A DNA stretch of 64,000 nt from Lachnospiraceae bacterium (GCA_009779895.1 WRBB01000009.1:20760-84759); one strand, 5' to 3'; counted from the stretch's first letter, positions 26,803 to 36,967 are shown. Made by a program: numbers and translations. Notes: a model not told the origin generated them from the sequence alone.

Positions 26803-28299
26803 ATGGCTACATTGATTTCACCAACATTAACAGAAAAAATTTATGAAAGAACATTACATTATTTTCAAGCACTTAGCAAAATCCCCCGCAGTTCCGGGAA
26901 AGAGTACAAAGTCGCTGACTATCTGATTGCTTTTGCGAAGGAACATGGTTTTTCCTATCGGCGTACCGACGATATTGTCAATCAGCGCCAAACCTGCAAT
27001 GTAATCATCCAAAAAGCAGGTACCCCCGGCTACGAAGATTTGGATATTTTGATTTTTCAATCTCATATTGATATGGTTTGTCAAAAGGCCTCCCATTCCG
27101 AACATAATTTCGAAAAAGATCCCATCCAACTACAAATCAACGGCAACCTTATGACCGCCATTGATACCACCTTAGGTGCAGATGATGGCATCGGCGTAGC
27201 TATGACATTGGCCTTTCTGGAAAGCACAGAAATCAGCCACCCGCCCTTAGAGGCCTTGTTTACCTCTGACGAAGAAGATGGTATGTCAGGTGTACAAGCC
27301 ATCAAAGGCGACCTGCTCAAAGGACGCCGTCTCATTAATATCGACTCTGAAGATGAAGGTGTTTTTACTTACGGCTGTGCAGGAGGCATTAACGTCAACA
27401 TTGCCCTACCCGTTGCTTATGAAAATCGCAACGAAGAAGATAGCCTTTTGGATGTAGAAATTTCAGGATTGATTGGAGGGCATTCCGGCGTTGAAATCCA
27501 CAAAGGCCGAGCCAATGCACACCTGCTTTTGGCCCGTACTTTAAATGAAATTCAAAACATTTGCAAGTTTCGCTTGGTATCTATTTGCGGGGGCAACAAA
27601 GGAAATGTCATCACCCGTGCCGCAAGTGCCACCATTACCATACCAAAAGCAAATCAAGCACAAATCATGTATTTGGCCGAACAAAGCCAAACTGTATTTC
27701 GTCATGAATATAAAGGCGTTGAAACAGACATCCGGGTTATTATAAAAGAAAATACAGCAACACCCACACGCGTATTATCCGCCATCACCACAGAAAAATT
27801 TCTCCTGTGCTTGCTCACCGTACCCAATGATGTTTTTGCCATGCACAGTCAAGTTCAAGGATTGGTTGGTACTTCTTGCAACTTAGGCGTGATTGCTCAA
27901 ATGGAAGATGTGCTGGAAATACATTCTCATATCCGTAGTTTCAGCCGTACCAAAAAAATGTATGTGGTAGAAATTTTCAAAAGCCTAGCCAAACTACTGG
28001 GTGCTACATTTACCACAGACCATGACTATCCGGACTGGGCACCCAATCTCAAATCCGACTTAATTCATCGCTTTCAATTGGCTTACGAAAGTAGCTTCTC
28101 TGACAAAAAACCACAGTTTGAATCCATTCATGCCGGCTTGGAATGCGGCTTTATTAGCATGAACTACCCGGATATGGATATGATTTCCTGTGGACCTACC
28201 GTAACCGGAGCCCATACAACAGAAGAAACCCTTTATCTTGATGCAACAAAACGTACGGTAGCATTGTTATTACACCTACTCACCCAAATGAAAGAATAA
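26803..28299 (+). CDS. pepD: Aminoacyl-histidine dipeptidase (M20 family)
   Basis: Cytoplasmic di-zinc dipeptidase that cleaves Xaa-His and other dipeptides. About 498 residues; the metal-site motifs are HIDMV, DTTLGADDGIGVAM and TSDEEDGMSGV, followed by a dimerisation or lid domain with GLIGGHSGVEIHKGRANA. The start MATLISPTLTEK at 26803 is chosen because GGAGG lies five bases upstream, inside the longer frame beginning at 26791. pyrC follows after four bases, so they are co-transcribed, though no metabolic link is obvious. Confidence 0.92.
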   Translation: MATLISPTLTEKIYERTLHYFQALSKIPRSSGKEYKVADYLIAFAKEHGFSYRRTDDIVNQRQTCNVIIQKAGTPGYEDLDILIFQSHIDMVCQKASHSEHNFEKDPIQLQINGNLMTAIDTTLGADDGIGVAMTLAFLESTEISHPPLEALFTSDEEDGMSGVQAIKGDLLKGRRLINIDSEDEGVFTYGCAGGINVNIALPVAYENRNEEDSLLDVEISGLIGGHSGVEIHKGRANAHLLLARTLNEIQNICKFRLVSICGGNKGNVITRAASATITIPKANQAQIMYLAEQSQTVFRHEYKGVETDIRVIIKENTATPTRVLSAITTEKFLLCLLTVPNDVFAMHSQVQGLVGTSCNLGVIAQMEDVLEIHSHIRSFSRTKKMYVVEIFKSLAKLLGATFTTDHDYPDWAPNLKSDLIHRFQLAYESSFSDKKPQFESIHAGLECGFISMNYPDMDMISCGPTVTGAHTTEETLYLDATKRTVALLLHLLTQMKE

Positions 28300-28303
28300 G
28301 AAA

Positions 28304-29578
28304 ATGAGCATATTGATTAAACATGGACGGGTTTTAAACCCTGCCGACAATACCGATGAAATATTAGATATTTTTGTAGCAGATGGAAAAATCAAGCAGA
28401 TACAAAAAAACATAGATAAAACAAAACTTCTTTGTGAGCAGATTATAGATGCCAAAGATTGCTATGTTATGCCGGGTCTCATTGATTTGCATGTACACTT
28501 ACGTGACCCGGGACTGACTTATAAGGAAGATCTAAAGACGGGCAGCCAAGCTGCGGCAAAGGGGGGTTTTACTACCATTGTTGCCATGGCAAATACCAAA
28601 CCTGTCATAGACAATGCCGAAAAATGGACTACCTTTATGGCACGTGCGCAAAAAGAATCTCCCATCCAAGTGATTCAGGCCGTTTCCCTGACCAAGGATA
28701 TGGCCGGAGAAGAACCGGTTGATTTTGATGCCTTGCAAAAAGCTGGTGTCACTATTTTAAGTGAAGATGGAAAAACCGTAATGAACGCAGAGGTATTTCG
28801 GCAAGCGCTACAAGAAGCTCAAAAACACAACTTTTTGGTTTTGGATCATTGTGAAGATGCGTTTATGAAAGGGAACGGTGTTTTTAATGCCGGAGAAACC
28901 GCAGCAAAACTAGGTGTACCGGGTATTAGCAACGCCGTGGAAGACGTCATCATTGCTCGAGATCTCCTCATTGCCAAGGAAACAAAAACACGCCTCCATA
29001 TTTGCCACTGCTCTACAGCTGATTCCGTCAGGTTGATTGCTTTGGCAAAATCTGAAGGACTTAACATTACAGCTGAAGTTTGCCCCCATCACTTTATTTT
29101 AACAGACAAAGATATCAAAGAACAGGATTCCAATTATAAAATGGCTCCGCCTTTGCGTAGCCAAAAAGATGTAAATGCCTTAATACAAGGTCTACAAGAC
29201 GGCACCATTGATGCCATTGTCTCCGACCATGCGCCCCACGCTGCAAAAGAAAAAACCACAAATGTAGCCCATGCCGCTTTTGGTATTGTGGGCTTGGAAA
29301 CCATGGTACCCTTGACCATTAGCAAACTGGTAAAAACAGGGCTTTTGACCCCTTTGCAAATGGCTGAAAAAATGAGCTATAACCCGGCGAAAATCCTTGG
29401 TATCGAAAAAGGAAACTTAAGTATCGGCAAGGATGCTGATATTACCATCATTCATCCGGAAACAAAGTATGTCATTGATAAAAATACCTTTGTTAGCAAA
29501 GGGCGCAACACACCTTTTGATGGTATGCACGTCAGCGGTGCTGTAAAAGCAACCATATACCAAGGGAAAGTTGTTTGA
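28304..29578 (+). CDS. pyrC: Dihydroorotase
   Basis: Zinc amidohydrolase of the class I (PyrC/AllB-like) type that closes carbamoyl-aspartate to dihydroorotate in pyrimidine synthesis. The 424-residue protein carries HVHLRDPG with metal-binding His residues, GGFTTIVAMANTKPVID, HCEDAF, ICHCSTADSV and VSDHAPH. The first two residues after the pepD stop spacing (AAAATG) lack a strong site, so translation may be coupled to pepD. No other pyrimidine genes are adjacent. Other cyclic amidohydrolases are possible but the MANTKP and DHAPH context favours dihydroorotase. Confidence 0.92.
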   Translation: MSILIKHGRVLNPADNTDEILDIFVADGKIKQIQKNIDKTKLLCEQIIDAKDCYVMPGLIDLHVHLRDPGLTYKEDLKTGSQAAAKGGFTTIVAMANTKPVIDNAEKWTTFMARAQKESPIQVIQAVSLTKDMAGEEPVDFDALQKAGVTILSEDGKTVMNAEVFRQALQEAQKHNFLVLDHCEDAFMKGNGVFNAGETAAKLGVPGISNAVEDVIIARDLLIAKETKTRLHICHCSTADSVRLIALAKSEGLNITAEVCPHHFILTDKDIKEQDSNYKMAPPLRSQKDVNALIQGLQDGTIDAIVSDHAPHAAKEKTTNVAHAAFGIVGLETMVPLTISKLVKTGLLTPLQMAEKMSYNPAKILGIEKGNLSIGKDADITIIHPETKYVIDKNTFVSKGRNTPFDGMHVSGAVKATIYQGKVV

Positions 29579-29594
29579 AAATACAAATTTGTAC

Positions 29595-29623
29595 TAGATT
29601 TTTTTAGATTCAAATAGTATAAT
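29595..29623 (+). promoter_or_regulatory. Possible rubredoxin promoter
   Basis: A perfect TATAAT at 29618-29623 with only a poor -35 (TAGATT) at 17 bases. About 50 bases before the rubredoxin ribosome site. Confidence 0.45.
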
Positions 29624-29680
29624 TATCTATGGATACAAACAACATAGTTCAACTGAGTGAATCAAAAGGAGAGGTGGCTT

Positions 29681-29839
29681 ATGAAGTACGAATGTGAAAC
29701 TTGCGGATATATTTATGACCCCGCTGTTGGTGACCCTGATAGTGGCATCGCACCGGGAACTGCCTTTGCAGATATACCTGATGACTGGGTATGCCCACTC
29801 TGTGGTGTAGATAAGACCATGTTTGTAGAAGTGGCCTAA
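29681..29839 (+). CDS. Rubredoxin
   Basis: A 52-residue one-iron electron carrier. Iron is bound by the four cysteines of [10 protein letters not shown] and [23 protein letters not shown] is typical. The start ATG at 29681 follows AAGGAGAGG. In anaerobes rubredoxin passes electrons to oxygen- and peroxide-detoxifying enzymes such as rubrerythrin or superoxide reductase, but none of those is encoded nearby. It is monocistronic, with its own likely promoter and a strong terminator. Confidence 0.96.
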   Translation: MKYECETCGYIYDPAVGDPDSGIAPGTAFADIPDDWVCPLCGVDKTMFVEVA

Positions 29840-29853
29840 GCATACACGCAAGG

Positions 29854-29905
29854 ATTGTTGCAAGATACAATTTTCAAATTGTGTTTTTGCAACAATCTTT
29901 TTTCC
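29854..29905 (+). terminator. Terminator of rubredoxin
   Basis: GATTGTTGCAA pairs with TTGCAACAATC; an inner ACAATTT/AAATTGT helix extends the stem. A T6 run follows. It may also act on the convergent gene ending at 29922. Confidence 0.85.
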
Positions 29906-29921
29906 TATAAAAGAATAATTT

Positions 29922-31220
29922 TTATCTTCTTTTCAAAAATCGAATCGGTTCAAATAATTTCCGCATCTCTCTTACCATCAAATTTCCATCTGCGTTTTCA
30001 ATAATCACACCTGCCCCTTGCTTGGCACTACCAAACGTTACCACCGCGTCCACTTCCAAGTTTGCTTTTAATTGTTCCAGCATATTTTGAGGATTGCAGT
30101 ACTTTGCATAGATTTTCAAGGAAGCATAGTCTGTATTATCTTCATTTTTATAAAAAACCAAACGATAGTTTTCACTCCAACTTTCCGCTAACATGGACTG
30201 ATACAATGCCTGTGTTTTTTCTACCGTATTAATCATCATAAAATATACCACCGCTTCCCCTACCGGAACTTTTCGTTGCACTAAGTTCAAATAAGGAGAA
30301 TCCCGCATCTGAGAAAATATCTCATGCTCCGCTTTACTTTCTATCTCCCGATAAAATATCAACAACGAATCGTTTACCACTACATTTGCAAAATAATTAA
30401 TGTTATTTTCCTCAAAATATTGTAACAATTTTTGTGCGTTTTCATACCTTATACCGCAGGTTGCCACATAACGATTGTTTGCCATATCATAAAGAGCAGC
30501 CCCACTCATTGTAATCACAGGTTGATTGATATGCAAACCGTCTGTCAATTGCACCAAGGACGCAGGGGTACGCCAAGTAGAAATGGTAAACAGTGCTCCT
30601 TTTTCAATCAAATAATTCAGCTCAATTTTACTATAAGATGACAGCTCGAGTTTTTTACGATCTATCATGATATCGTCTATGCCTGACACAAATAAAATAT
30701 TACAATTTCGCTCTCTCGGCAAACGGCAAGCATTGATTGCGATTGCAATCAAGACCCCAATAAAAGTATCCAAAAAACGATTACCGGCAAATATCAGAGG
30801 TGTTTGCTCCATCATCGGGGCGGCTGCAATGCTTAAAAATATAATGGCGGAAAGAGCCGATGCCTCTTTGATCCGCAAAACAACAGTTGAATACAGCACA
30901 ATGCCGGCAAAGAATGCAATAACCAAATAACCGAAGATGCTCTCCACAAGATTAACACCTATCCATTGATGGGTAATGAATATAACAAAAAGGCCCCATA
31001 TGCTTCCCACAGCCGTTCCTAGCATACGCTGTTTGGCCATCTTGAAGCTATTTTGCATATCCGGCTGAATACATAATAAAACGGCCACAACAGAAAAAAA
31101 GACCATGCTGTTTTGCCCACGTAAAAAATACACAAGATAGCAGAGAAATACACCAATGCAACTGCGTATAATTCTTTGGCCAACCAGCGGAAATTCTATT
31201 TTTGATAACCTCTCTTTCAT
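29922..31220 (-). CDS. FUSC-type membrane protein fused to a degenerate HAD domain
   Basis: 432 residues. The first 165 hold about six membrane segments and match the aromatic-acid-exporter/FUSC N-terminal region (FFSVVAVLLCIQPDMQNSFK; GNRFLDTFIGVLIAIAIN). Residues 172-432 look like a Cof-type HAD phosphatase: LFVSGIDDIM (176-185) stands where LxxxDxDGT is expected and ISTWRTP (213-219) where the TGR motif is expected. The nucleophile Asp is replaced by Gly180 and the final GDxxND motif is not seen, so the domain is probably not catalytic. Good AGAGGTG site before the ATG. The role may be export of an organic anion with ligand sensing by the HAD part; this is inference. Confidence 0.75.
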   Translation of the reverse strand: MKERLSKIEFPLVGQRIIRSCIGVFLCYLVYFLRGQNSMVFFSVVAVLLCIQPDMQNSFKMAKQRMLGTAVGSIWGLFVIFITHQWIGVNLVESIFGYLVIAFFAGIVLYSTVVLRIKEASALSAIIFLSIAAAPMMEQTPLIFAGNRFLDTFIGVLIAIAINACRLPRERNCNILFVSGIDDIMIDRKKLELSSYSKIELNYLIEKGALFTISTWRTPASLVQLTDGLHINQPVITMSGAALYDMANNRYVATCGIRYENAQKLLQYFEENNINYFANVVVNDSLLIFYREIESKAEHEIFSQMRDSPYLNLVQRKVPVGEAVVYFMMINTVEKTQALYQSMLAESWSENYRLVFYKNEDNTDYASLKIYAKYCNPQNMLEQLKANLEVDAVVTFGSAKQGAGVIIENADGNLMVREMRKLFEPIRFLKRR

Positions 31221-31258
31221 GATTCACCTCTATCTTAAAATACAGACTATCTAAAGAT

Positions 31259-31285
31259 GCCCCCATTACAGAAGTAACGAGGGCC
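31259..31285. other. Hairpin between ppdK and the FUSC-HAD gene
   Basis: GCCCCCATTAC and GTAACGAGGGC pair with mismatches around AGAA. On the minus strand it follows ppdK but lacks a good T tract, so it is a weak terminator or RNA-stabilising structure. The T-rich side is on the plus strand. Confidence 0.45.
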
Positions 31286-31305
31286 ATTTTTATTTTGCTT
31301 TTTGA

Positions 31306-33954
31306 TTAACCGTGAATCACTGTATCACCTGATTTGCTATTAATCGCAGCTTGTGCCGCTGATAAAATCGCAATCGGTACACGGAATGGGGAACAAGACA
31401 CATAGTCTAATCCCAATGTATGACAGTACGCAACAGAGGATGGATCACCACCGTGCTCACCACAAATACCTACATGTAATGCCGGATTGGCAGGTTTCCC
31501 TTTGTTAATTGCCATTTCCATCAGAGCACCTACACCAACTTGATCCAATTTTACGAAAGGATCACTTTCAAAAATCTTTGTCTCATAATAAGCATCCAAG
31601 AATTTTGCCGCATCATCGCGAGAGAAACCATATGTCATCTGTGTTAAGTCATTTGTACCAAAGCAGAAAAAGTCCGCATCTTTGGCAATGACATCGGCTG
31701 TAATACAAGCTCTTGGAATCTCAATCATGGTACCTACTTCATATTTCAAATCAGAACCTGCTGCTGCAATTTCTGCATCAGCCGCTTCTACAACAACTTT
31801 TTTCACAAAATTAAATTCATTTAACTCGGAAATCAATGGAATCATAATCTCAGGCACAACGTTCCAATCCGGATGTGCTTTTTGTGTCTGAATCGCCGCA
31901 CGAATCACAGCCTTTGTTTGCATCTCTGCAATCTCAGGATATGTAACAGCCAAACGGCAACCTCTATGACCCATCATTGGGTTAAACTCATGTAAAGATT
32001 CAATCAAAGTATGAATCTGCTCTACGGTTTTTCCTTGCGCATCTGCTAATTTCTTGATGTCAGCAGCTTCCGTCGGAACAAACTCATGCAATGGAGGATC
32101 CAAGAAACGAATGGTAACCGGGTTACCTTCCAACGCTTCATACAATGCTTCAAAGTCAGCTTGTTGAATCGGTAAAATTTTATCCAAAGCAACTTTTCTT
32201 TCTTCTACGGTATCCGCACAAATCATCTCTCTAAATGCACCAATTCTATCCGGTTCGAAGAACATATGCTCTGTACGACAAAGACCGATCCCCTCTGCAC
32301 CAAGCTCACGTGCTTTTTTTGCATCATCCGGTGTATCCGCATTTGTTCTAACTTTCATGGTTCTAAATTTATTGGCCCACTCCATAATTCTAGCAAACTC
32401 ACCGGCAACTTTTGCCTCTACCGTCGGCATCAAACCACCATAGATACAACCTGTAGAACCATCCAGAGAAATCTCGTCTCCCTCGCAGAATGTTTGACCT
32501 GCAAGTGTAAAGCGTCTATTTGCTTCGTCCATGGCAATTTCTGTACAACCGGACACACAGCATGTACCCATACCACGCGCAACAACCGCTGCATGTGATG
32601 TCATACCACCACGCACCGTCAAAATACCTTTGGCCGCTTTCATACCGGCAATATCTTCCGGTGAAGTTTCCATACGAACCAAAATAACCGTTTCACCTCT
32701 TGCTGCCCACTCTTCTGCCGCTTCTGCAGAAAATACAGCCTTACCACAAGCAGCACCCGGTGATGCGGGAAGTGCTTTGCCCAAAGGTGTTGCCGCAGCC
32801 AATGCCGTAGCGTCAAATTGCGGATGCAACAATGTATCTAAGTTTCTCGGCTCGATCATAGAAACCGCTTTTTCTTCCGTAATCATGCCTTCATCTACCA
32901 AATCACAAGCAATCTTAAGTGCCGCTTGTGCCGTTCGCTTACCATTGCGTGTTTGAAGAATATACAATTTTTCATCTTCAATGGTAAATTCCATATCTTG
33001 CATATCACGATAATGCTTTTCAAGTTTTGTAGAAAGTGTCATAAACTCGTCATACACTTTTGGCATCACTTTTTTCAATTCAGCAATTTCAAGCGGTGTA
33101 CGAATACCTGCTACAACATCTTCCCCTTGTGCATTAAACAATACTTCACCAAGCAATTCTTTTTCGCCTGTACCCGGATCACGTGTAAAAGCAACACCGG
33201 AGCCGGATGTATCACCAAGGTTACCAAATACCATGGCTTGTACATTTACAGCCGTACCCCAAGAATAAGGGATGTCATTGTCACGGCGGTAGATATTTGC
33301 ACGTGGATTATCCCAAGAACGGAATACCGCATTGATGGCACCCATCAACTGTACTTTGGGATCCGATGGGAAATCAGAACCAATCATCGCTTTGTATTCC
33401 GCTTTGTAGCTGATTGCAAGCTCTTTTAAATCTTCCCATGTCAATTCTGTATCTTCAACAACACCTTTTTTTTCTTTCATTTCGTCGATTAGTTCTTCAA
33501 AATATTTCTTACCGACTTCCATAACCACGTCAGAATACATTTGGATAAATCTTCTGTAGCAATCCCATGCCCAACGGGGATTTCCGGACTTTTTCGCCAT
33601 AACTTCAACAACTTCGTCATTCAAACCTAAGTTCAAAACTGTATCCATCATACCCGGCATAGATGCACGAGAACCGGAACGAACCGCAACCAACAGCGGA
33701 TTGTCATAATCTCCGAACTTCTTGCCTGTCACTTCTTCCATTTTAACAATTGCATCCATGATCTGACCTTGTACTTCATCATTGATCACTTTTCCGTCGT
33801 CATAATACTGCGTACAAGCTTCTGTGCTCACGATAAACCCTTGTGGTACCGGTAAACCTAAGTTTGTCATCTCCGCTAAGTTGGCGCCTTTTCCACCAAG
33901 TAAATTTCTCATGGTCGCATCGCCCTCGGTAAACATATAAACCCATTTTGCCAT
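31306..33954 (-). CDS. ppdK: Pyruvate, phosphate dikinase
   Basis: Interconverts pyruvate, ATP and phosphate with phosphoenolpyruvate, AMP and pyrophosphate; in anaerobes it often serves glycolysis with pyrophosphate. The 882-residue length is standard. Domains: N-terminal ATP-grasp (LLGGKGANLAEM), central swivelling domain with the phospho-carrier His in GGMTSHAAVVARG, and C-terminal TIM barrel (GLCRTEHMF; CFGTNDLTQMTYGFSRDDA) ending with HVGICGEHGGDPSSV. The ATG follows AGGAGG. It is a single gene with its own promoter and a small stem at the transcript start. No PpdK regulatory kinase (DUF299) gene is in the window. Confidence 0.97.
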   Translation of the reverse strand: MAKWVYMFTEGDATMRNLLGGKGANLAEMTNLGLPVPQGFIVSTEACTQYYDDGKVINDEVQGQIMDAIVKMEEVTGKKFGDYDNPLLVAVRSGSRASMPGMMDTVLNLGLNDEVVEVMAKKSGNPRWAWDCYRRFIQMYSDVVMEVGKKYFEELIDEMKEKKGVVEDTELTWEDLKELAISYKAEYKAMIGSDFPSDPKVQLMGAINAVFRSWDNPRANIYRRDNDIPYSWGTAVNVQAMVFGNLGDTSGSGVAFTRDPGTGEKELLGEVLFNAQGEDVVAGIRTPLEIAELKKVMPKVYDEFMTLSTKLEKHYRDMQDMEFTIEDEKLYILQTRNGKRTAQAALKIACDLVDEGMITEEKAVSMIEPRNLDTLLHPQFDATALAAATPLGKALPASPGAACGKAVFSAEAAEEWAARGETVILVRMETSPEDIAGMKAAKGILTVRGGMTSHAAVVARGMGTCCVSGCTEIAMDEANRRFTLAGQTFCEGDEISLDGSTGCIYGGLMPTVEAKVAGEFARIMEWANKFRTMKVRTNADTPDDAKKARELGAEGIGLCRTEHMFFEPDRIGAFREMICADTVEERKVALDKILPIQQADFEALYEALEGNPVTIRFLDPPLHEFVPTEAADIKKLADAQGKTVEQIHTLIESLHEFNPMMGHRGCRLAVTYPEIAEMQTKAVIRAAIQTQKAHPDWNVVPEIMIPLISELNEFNFVKKVVVEAADAEIAAAGSDLKYEVGTMIEIPRACITADVIAKDADFFCFGTNDLTQMTYGFSRDDAAKFLDAYYETKIFESDPFVKLDQVGVGALMEMAINKGKPANPALHVGICGEHGGDPSSVAYCHTLGLDYVSCSPFRVPIAILSAAQAAINSKSGDTVIHG

Positions 33955-34008
33955 GTTCTAAGAACCTCCTAAGATAATAGAATAATGTAACAATAAATGT
34001 GTATAATT

Positions 34009-34029
34009 GGCTTTCACCTACCGAAAGCC
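34009..34029 (-). promoter_or_regulatory. Stem-loop at the 5' end of the ppdK transcript
   Basis: GGCTTTC and GAAAGCC pair around a seven-base loop just after the predicted start of transcription. Such 5' stems usually protect mRNA from decay. Confidence 0.4.
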
Positions 34030-34038
34030 ACCGTTCAT

Positions 34039-34067
34039 ATTTTAAGGCTTTTACGTCCTTACGTCAA
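34039..34067 (-). promoter_or_regulatory. Promoter of ppdK
   Basis: Minus strand TTGACG, 17-base spacer, TAAAAT, about 85 bases before the start codon and just downstream of the aminopeptidase gene. Confidence 0.6.
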
Positions 34068-34115
34068 GCCATTTGAACCCTTATGTTGAATTTTCATAAT
34101 TAATTCACAAACTCT

Positions 34116-35483
34116 TTATTTCATATCTTGTAAAAATGCCATATATCCTCTGTAAGCCTCATAAATATCCGCCTTGCTGCTAATTTCATAAGGTGCATGC
34201 ATATTCAACACACAAACCCCACCATCTATGACTTCCATACCATACTGAGCCAAAATATAAGCAATGGTACCACCGCCGCCGGCATCTACCTTGCCCATCT
34301 CACTCATCTGAAAGGTGATTTCATTGTCTGCAAATACCTTACGGATGCGGGCGATATACTCTGCATTGGCGTCATTGGAACTGACTTTTCCTCTTGCCCC
34401 CGTATGTTTTTTCAAAACCAAACCCTTACCCAAAAAAGCGGCTGCCTTTGGTGCATACACCTCTTTGTAAAGCGGATCAAACCCGGCTGCCACATCGGAG
34501 GAAATCATCGTAGAATTTGCCAGAGCACGGCGTAAATGCAATTCCGAATAATTGCCTAACTTATCCATCAGCTCTGCCACCATATTTTCAAAAAAACGAG
34601 AATGCATACCCGTAGAACCAAGGCTGCCAATCTCTTCCTTGTCTACCAAAATACAGCAGGCTGTTCGAGTCATATCAGCTGCATCAAATATCGCACGCAA
34701 AGAAGTATAAGCGCAAACCCTATCATCCTGACCATAAGCCATAATCATACTACGATCCAGCCCACATTCACGCGCCTTCCCTGCCGGCACAATTTCCAAC
34801 TCTGCTGACTGCAAATCTTCCAATTCAAAATCATAGGTATCTTTTAAAATCTGCGCAATCTGTTTGGCAACGGCATCCTTTTCTTCCTCTTTCAAAGGCT
34901 TGCTACCAATGAGTAAATCCAGATTTTCACCCTCAATCACTACATTTGCTTTTTTATCCAATTGCTTTGCAGATAAATGAATCAATAAATCCGTAATCAC
35001 AAATACGGGATCCGAATCATTTTCCCCAATTGAAATCGCAACCTTTGTGCCATCCTTTCGCACCACTACACCATGCAGAGCCAACGGAATGGTCACCCAC
35101 TGGTATTTTTTGATGCCACCATAATAGTGTGTATCAAAATAAGCCAATTCATTGTCCTCATACAAGGGATTCTGTTTTAAATCAATCCGCGGTGAATCAA
35201 TATGGGCACCTAGCAAGTTCATGCCCGCCGCAAAATCATCACTTCCAATACGAAACAAAGCCACTGCCTTTTCCATATGGGTGGCATAAACCTTATCTCC
35301 GGCTTTTAAACGATCCACTTCAGTCAAATCACGGTATCCTTGCGCCTTGGCTTGTTGTACAATTTCTGTTACACACTCACGCTCGGTTTTTCCGGCATCC
35401 AAAAACATACGATAAGCGGTGTTGAATTCTTCCAGTTCATTTCGTTGGGTGTCTGTATAGATATCCCATAGGTTTTTCTTCAT
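34116..35483 (-). CDS. M18-family aminopeptidase
   Basis: Cytoplasmic zinc aminopeptidase of 455 residues, related to aspartyl aminopeptidase. Metal-site motifs: GAHIDSPRIDLK, VDKEEIGSLGSTGMHS and MHAPYEISSKADI near the C-terminus; SSNDANAEY is also typical. Members remove N-terminal amino acids, acidic ones in the best-studied cases; specificity here is unknown. It starts 19 bases after glyS with an AGAGGG site, so it is probably co-transcribed with it. Confidence 0.92.
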   Translation of the reverse strand: MKKNLWDIYTDTQRNELEEFNTAYRMFLDAGKTERECVTEIVQQAKAQGYRDLTEVDRLKAGDKVYATHMEKAVALFRIGSDDFAAGMNLLGAHIDSPRIDLKQNPLYEDNELAYFDTHYYGGIKKYQWVTIPLALHGVVVRKDGTKVAISIGENDSDPVFVITDLLIHLSAKQLDKKANVVIEGENLDLLIGSKPLKEEEKDAVAKQIAQILKDTYDFELEDLQSAELEIVPAGKARECGLDRSMIMAYGQDDRVCAYTSLRAIFDAADMTRTACCILVDKEEIGSLGSTGMHSRFFENMVAELMDKLGNYSELHLRRALANSTMISSDVAAGFDPLYKEVYAPKAAAFLGKGLVLKKHTGARGKVSSNDANAEYIARIRKVFADNEITFQMSEMGKVDAGGGGTIAYILAQYGMEVIDGGVCVLNMHAPYEISSKADIYEAYRGYMAFLQDMK

Positions 35484-35501
35484 TATGAAATTTCCCTCTT
35501 T

Positions 35502-36893
35502 CTACCATGCAAATTTTTCTTCCAAATACCCTTTTAAGTCCGCTATCTGAATCCGCTCTTGCTCCATACTATCTCTCTCACGTACCGTCACCGCAGCATC
35601 TTCTTCCGACTCAAAGTCATAGGTTATACAATAGGGTGTTCCTATCTCATCTTGGCGACGGTATCTCTTGCCGATATTTCCTCTATCATCGTATTCACAG
35701 TTGTAATATTTTGATAGTTCCCGGTAAATTTTTTCCGCACCCTCATTTAATTTTTTAGAAAGAGGTAATATCGCGACCTTTACAGGGGCAATCATCGGAT
35801 GGAAACGCAATACAGTACGTTTATCACCGCCCTCTAAAACTTCTTCATCATAAGCATTGCAAAGAAACGCCAAGGCCATACGGTCCGCCCCCAATGACGG
35901 TTCAATCACATAAGGAATGTATTTTTCCTTTTTTTCATCATCAAAATAACTCATATCCTGTCCGGAAATATTTTGATGTTGGGTTAAATCAAAGTCGGTA
36001 CGATTGGCAATGCCCCAAAGTTCTTCATGCCCAAAGGGGAAAGAAAATTTGATATCGGTCGTTCCTTTGGAATAGTGAGAAAGTTTCTCTTTTGGATGGT
36101 CATAAGCACTGATTTCATCCTCTTTGATACCAAGGGATAATAACCAATCAAAACAAAATTGCTTCCAATATGCAAACCACTCCATGTCCGTTCCCGGTGC
36201 ACAAAAAAATTCTAACTCCAACTGCTCAAACTCCAAGGTCCGAAAGGTGAAGTTGCCGGGGGTGATTTCATTTCGAAACGCCTTACCCACCTGACCAATG
36301 CCAAATGGAATTTTTTTCCTGGACGTTCTTTGCACATTTTTAAAATTAACAAAAATACCTTGCGCTGTCTCCGGCCGCAAGTAAACAGAACCGGAACCAT
36401 CCTCCGTCACTCCAATCGAAGTTTCAAACATCAAATTAAACGCTCTGGACTCTGTAAAATCGTGTGCACCGCATTTTGGACAGGCAATTTTTTGCTCACT
36501 GATATACGCATCCATTTCTTCGTTTGACCAACCATCCACATCACTTTCAAATGCAATACCGTTTTTTGCCGCATAATCTTCTATCAGTTTATCTGAGCGG
36601 AAACGACCCTTACATTTTTTACAATCTGTTTTCGCATCACTAAAATTGGCTGTATGGCCGGAGGCTACCCAAGTTTGCGGATTCATTAAAATTGCACAAT
36701 CCACTCCCACATTATAAGGGCTTTCCTGCACAAATTTTTGCCACCATGCTTGTTTGACATTATTTTTTAATGCAACACCTAAATTCCCATAATCCCAAGT
36801 GTTGGCAAGACCACCGTAAATCTCCGAACCGGGATAAACAAACCCTCGAGATTTTGCCAGTGCTACAATTTTTTCCATGGTTTTTTCCGCCAT
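35502..36893 (-). CDS. glyS: Glycyl-tRNA synthetase, dimeric type
   Basis: Class II synthetase charging tRNA-Gly, of the single-chain alpha2 type. About 463 residues with [15 protein letters not shown], a zinc-binding insertion ([15 protein letters not shown]), motif 2 ([16 protein letters not shown]) and a C-terminal anticodon-binding domain ([17 protein letters not shown]). ATG 36893 is preferred; a GTG 15 bases upstream is possible. The leader has a perfect 10-base inverted repeat but no T-box elements. Confidence 0.95.
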   Translation of the reverse strand: MAEKTMEKIVALAKSRGFVYPGSEIYGGLANTWDYGNLGVALKNNVKQAWWQKFVQESPYNVGVDCAILMNPQTWVASGHTANFSDAKTDCKKCKGRFRSDKLIEDYAAKNGIAFESDVDGWSNEEMDAYISEQKIACPKCGAHDFTESRAFNLMFETSIGVTEDGSGSVYLRPETAQGIFVNFKNVQRTSRKKIPFGIGQVGKAFRNEITPGNFTFRTLEFEQLELEFFCAPGTDMEWFAYWKQFCFDWLLSLGIKEDEISAYDHPKEKLSHYSKGTTDIKFSFPFGHEELWGIANRTDFDLTQHQNISGQDMSYFDDEKKEKYIPYVIEPSLGADRMALAFLCNAYDEEVLEGGDKRTVLRFHPMIAPVKVAILPLSKKLNEGAEKIYRELSKYYNCEYDDRGNIGKRYRRQDEIGTPYCITYDFESEEDAAVTVRERDSMEQERIQIADLKGYLEEKFAW

Positions 36894-36932
36894 CCTTTTA
36901 TTCCTCACATTCTTCTTGAAATTTATACTATA

Positions 36933-36967
36933 ATGTTTTATACGGATTGAATAACCCTATAAAACAT
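36933..36967. promoter_or_regulatory. Inverted repeat upstream of glyS
   Basis: ATGTTTTATA (36933-36942) and TATAAAACAT (36958-36967) are exact inverted copies with a 15-base spacer, in the 104-base gap between recO and glyS. It overlaps AT-rich sequence that could act as a promoter. It could be a hairpin or an operator. Confidence 0.4.
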
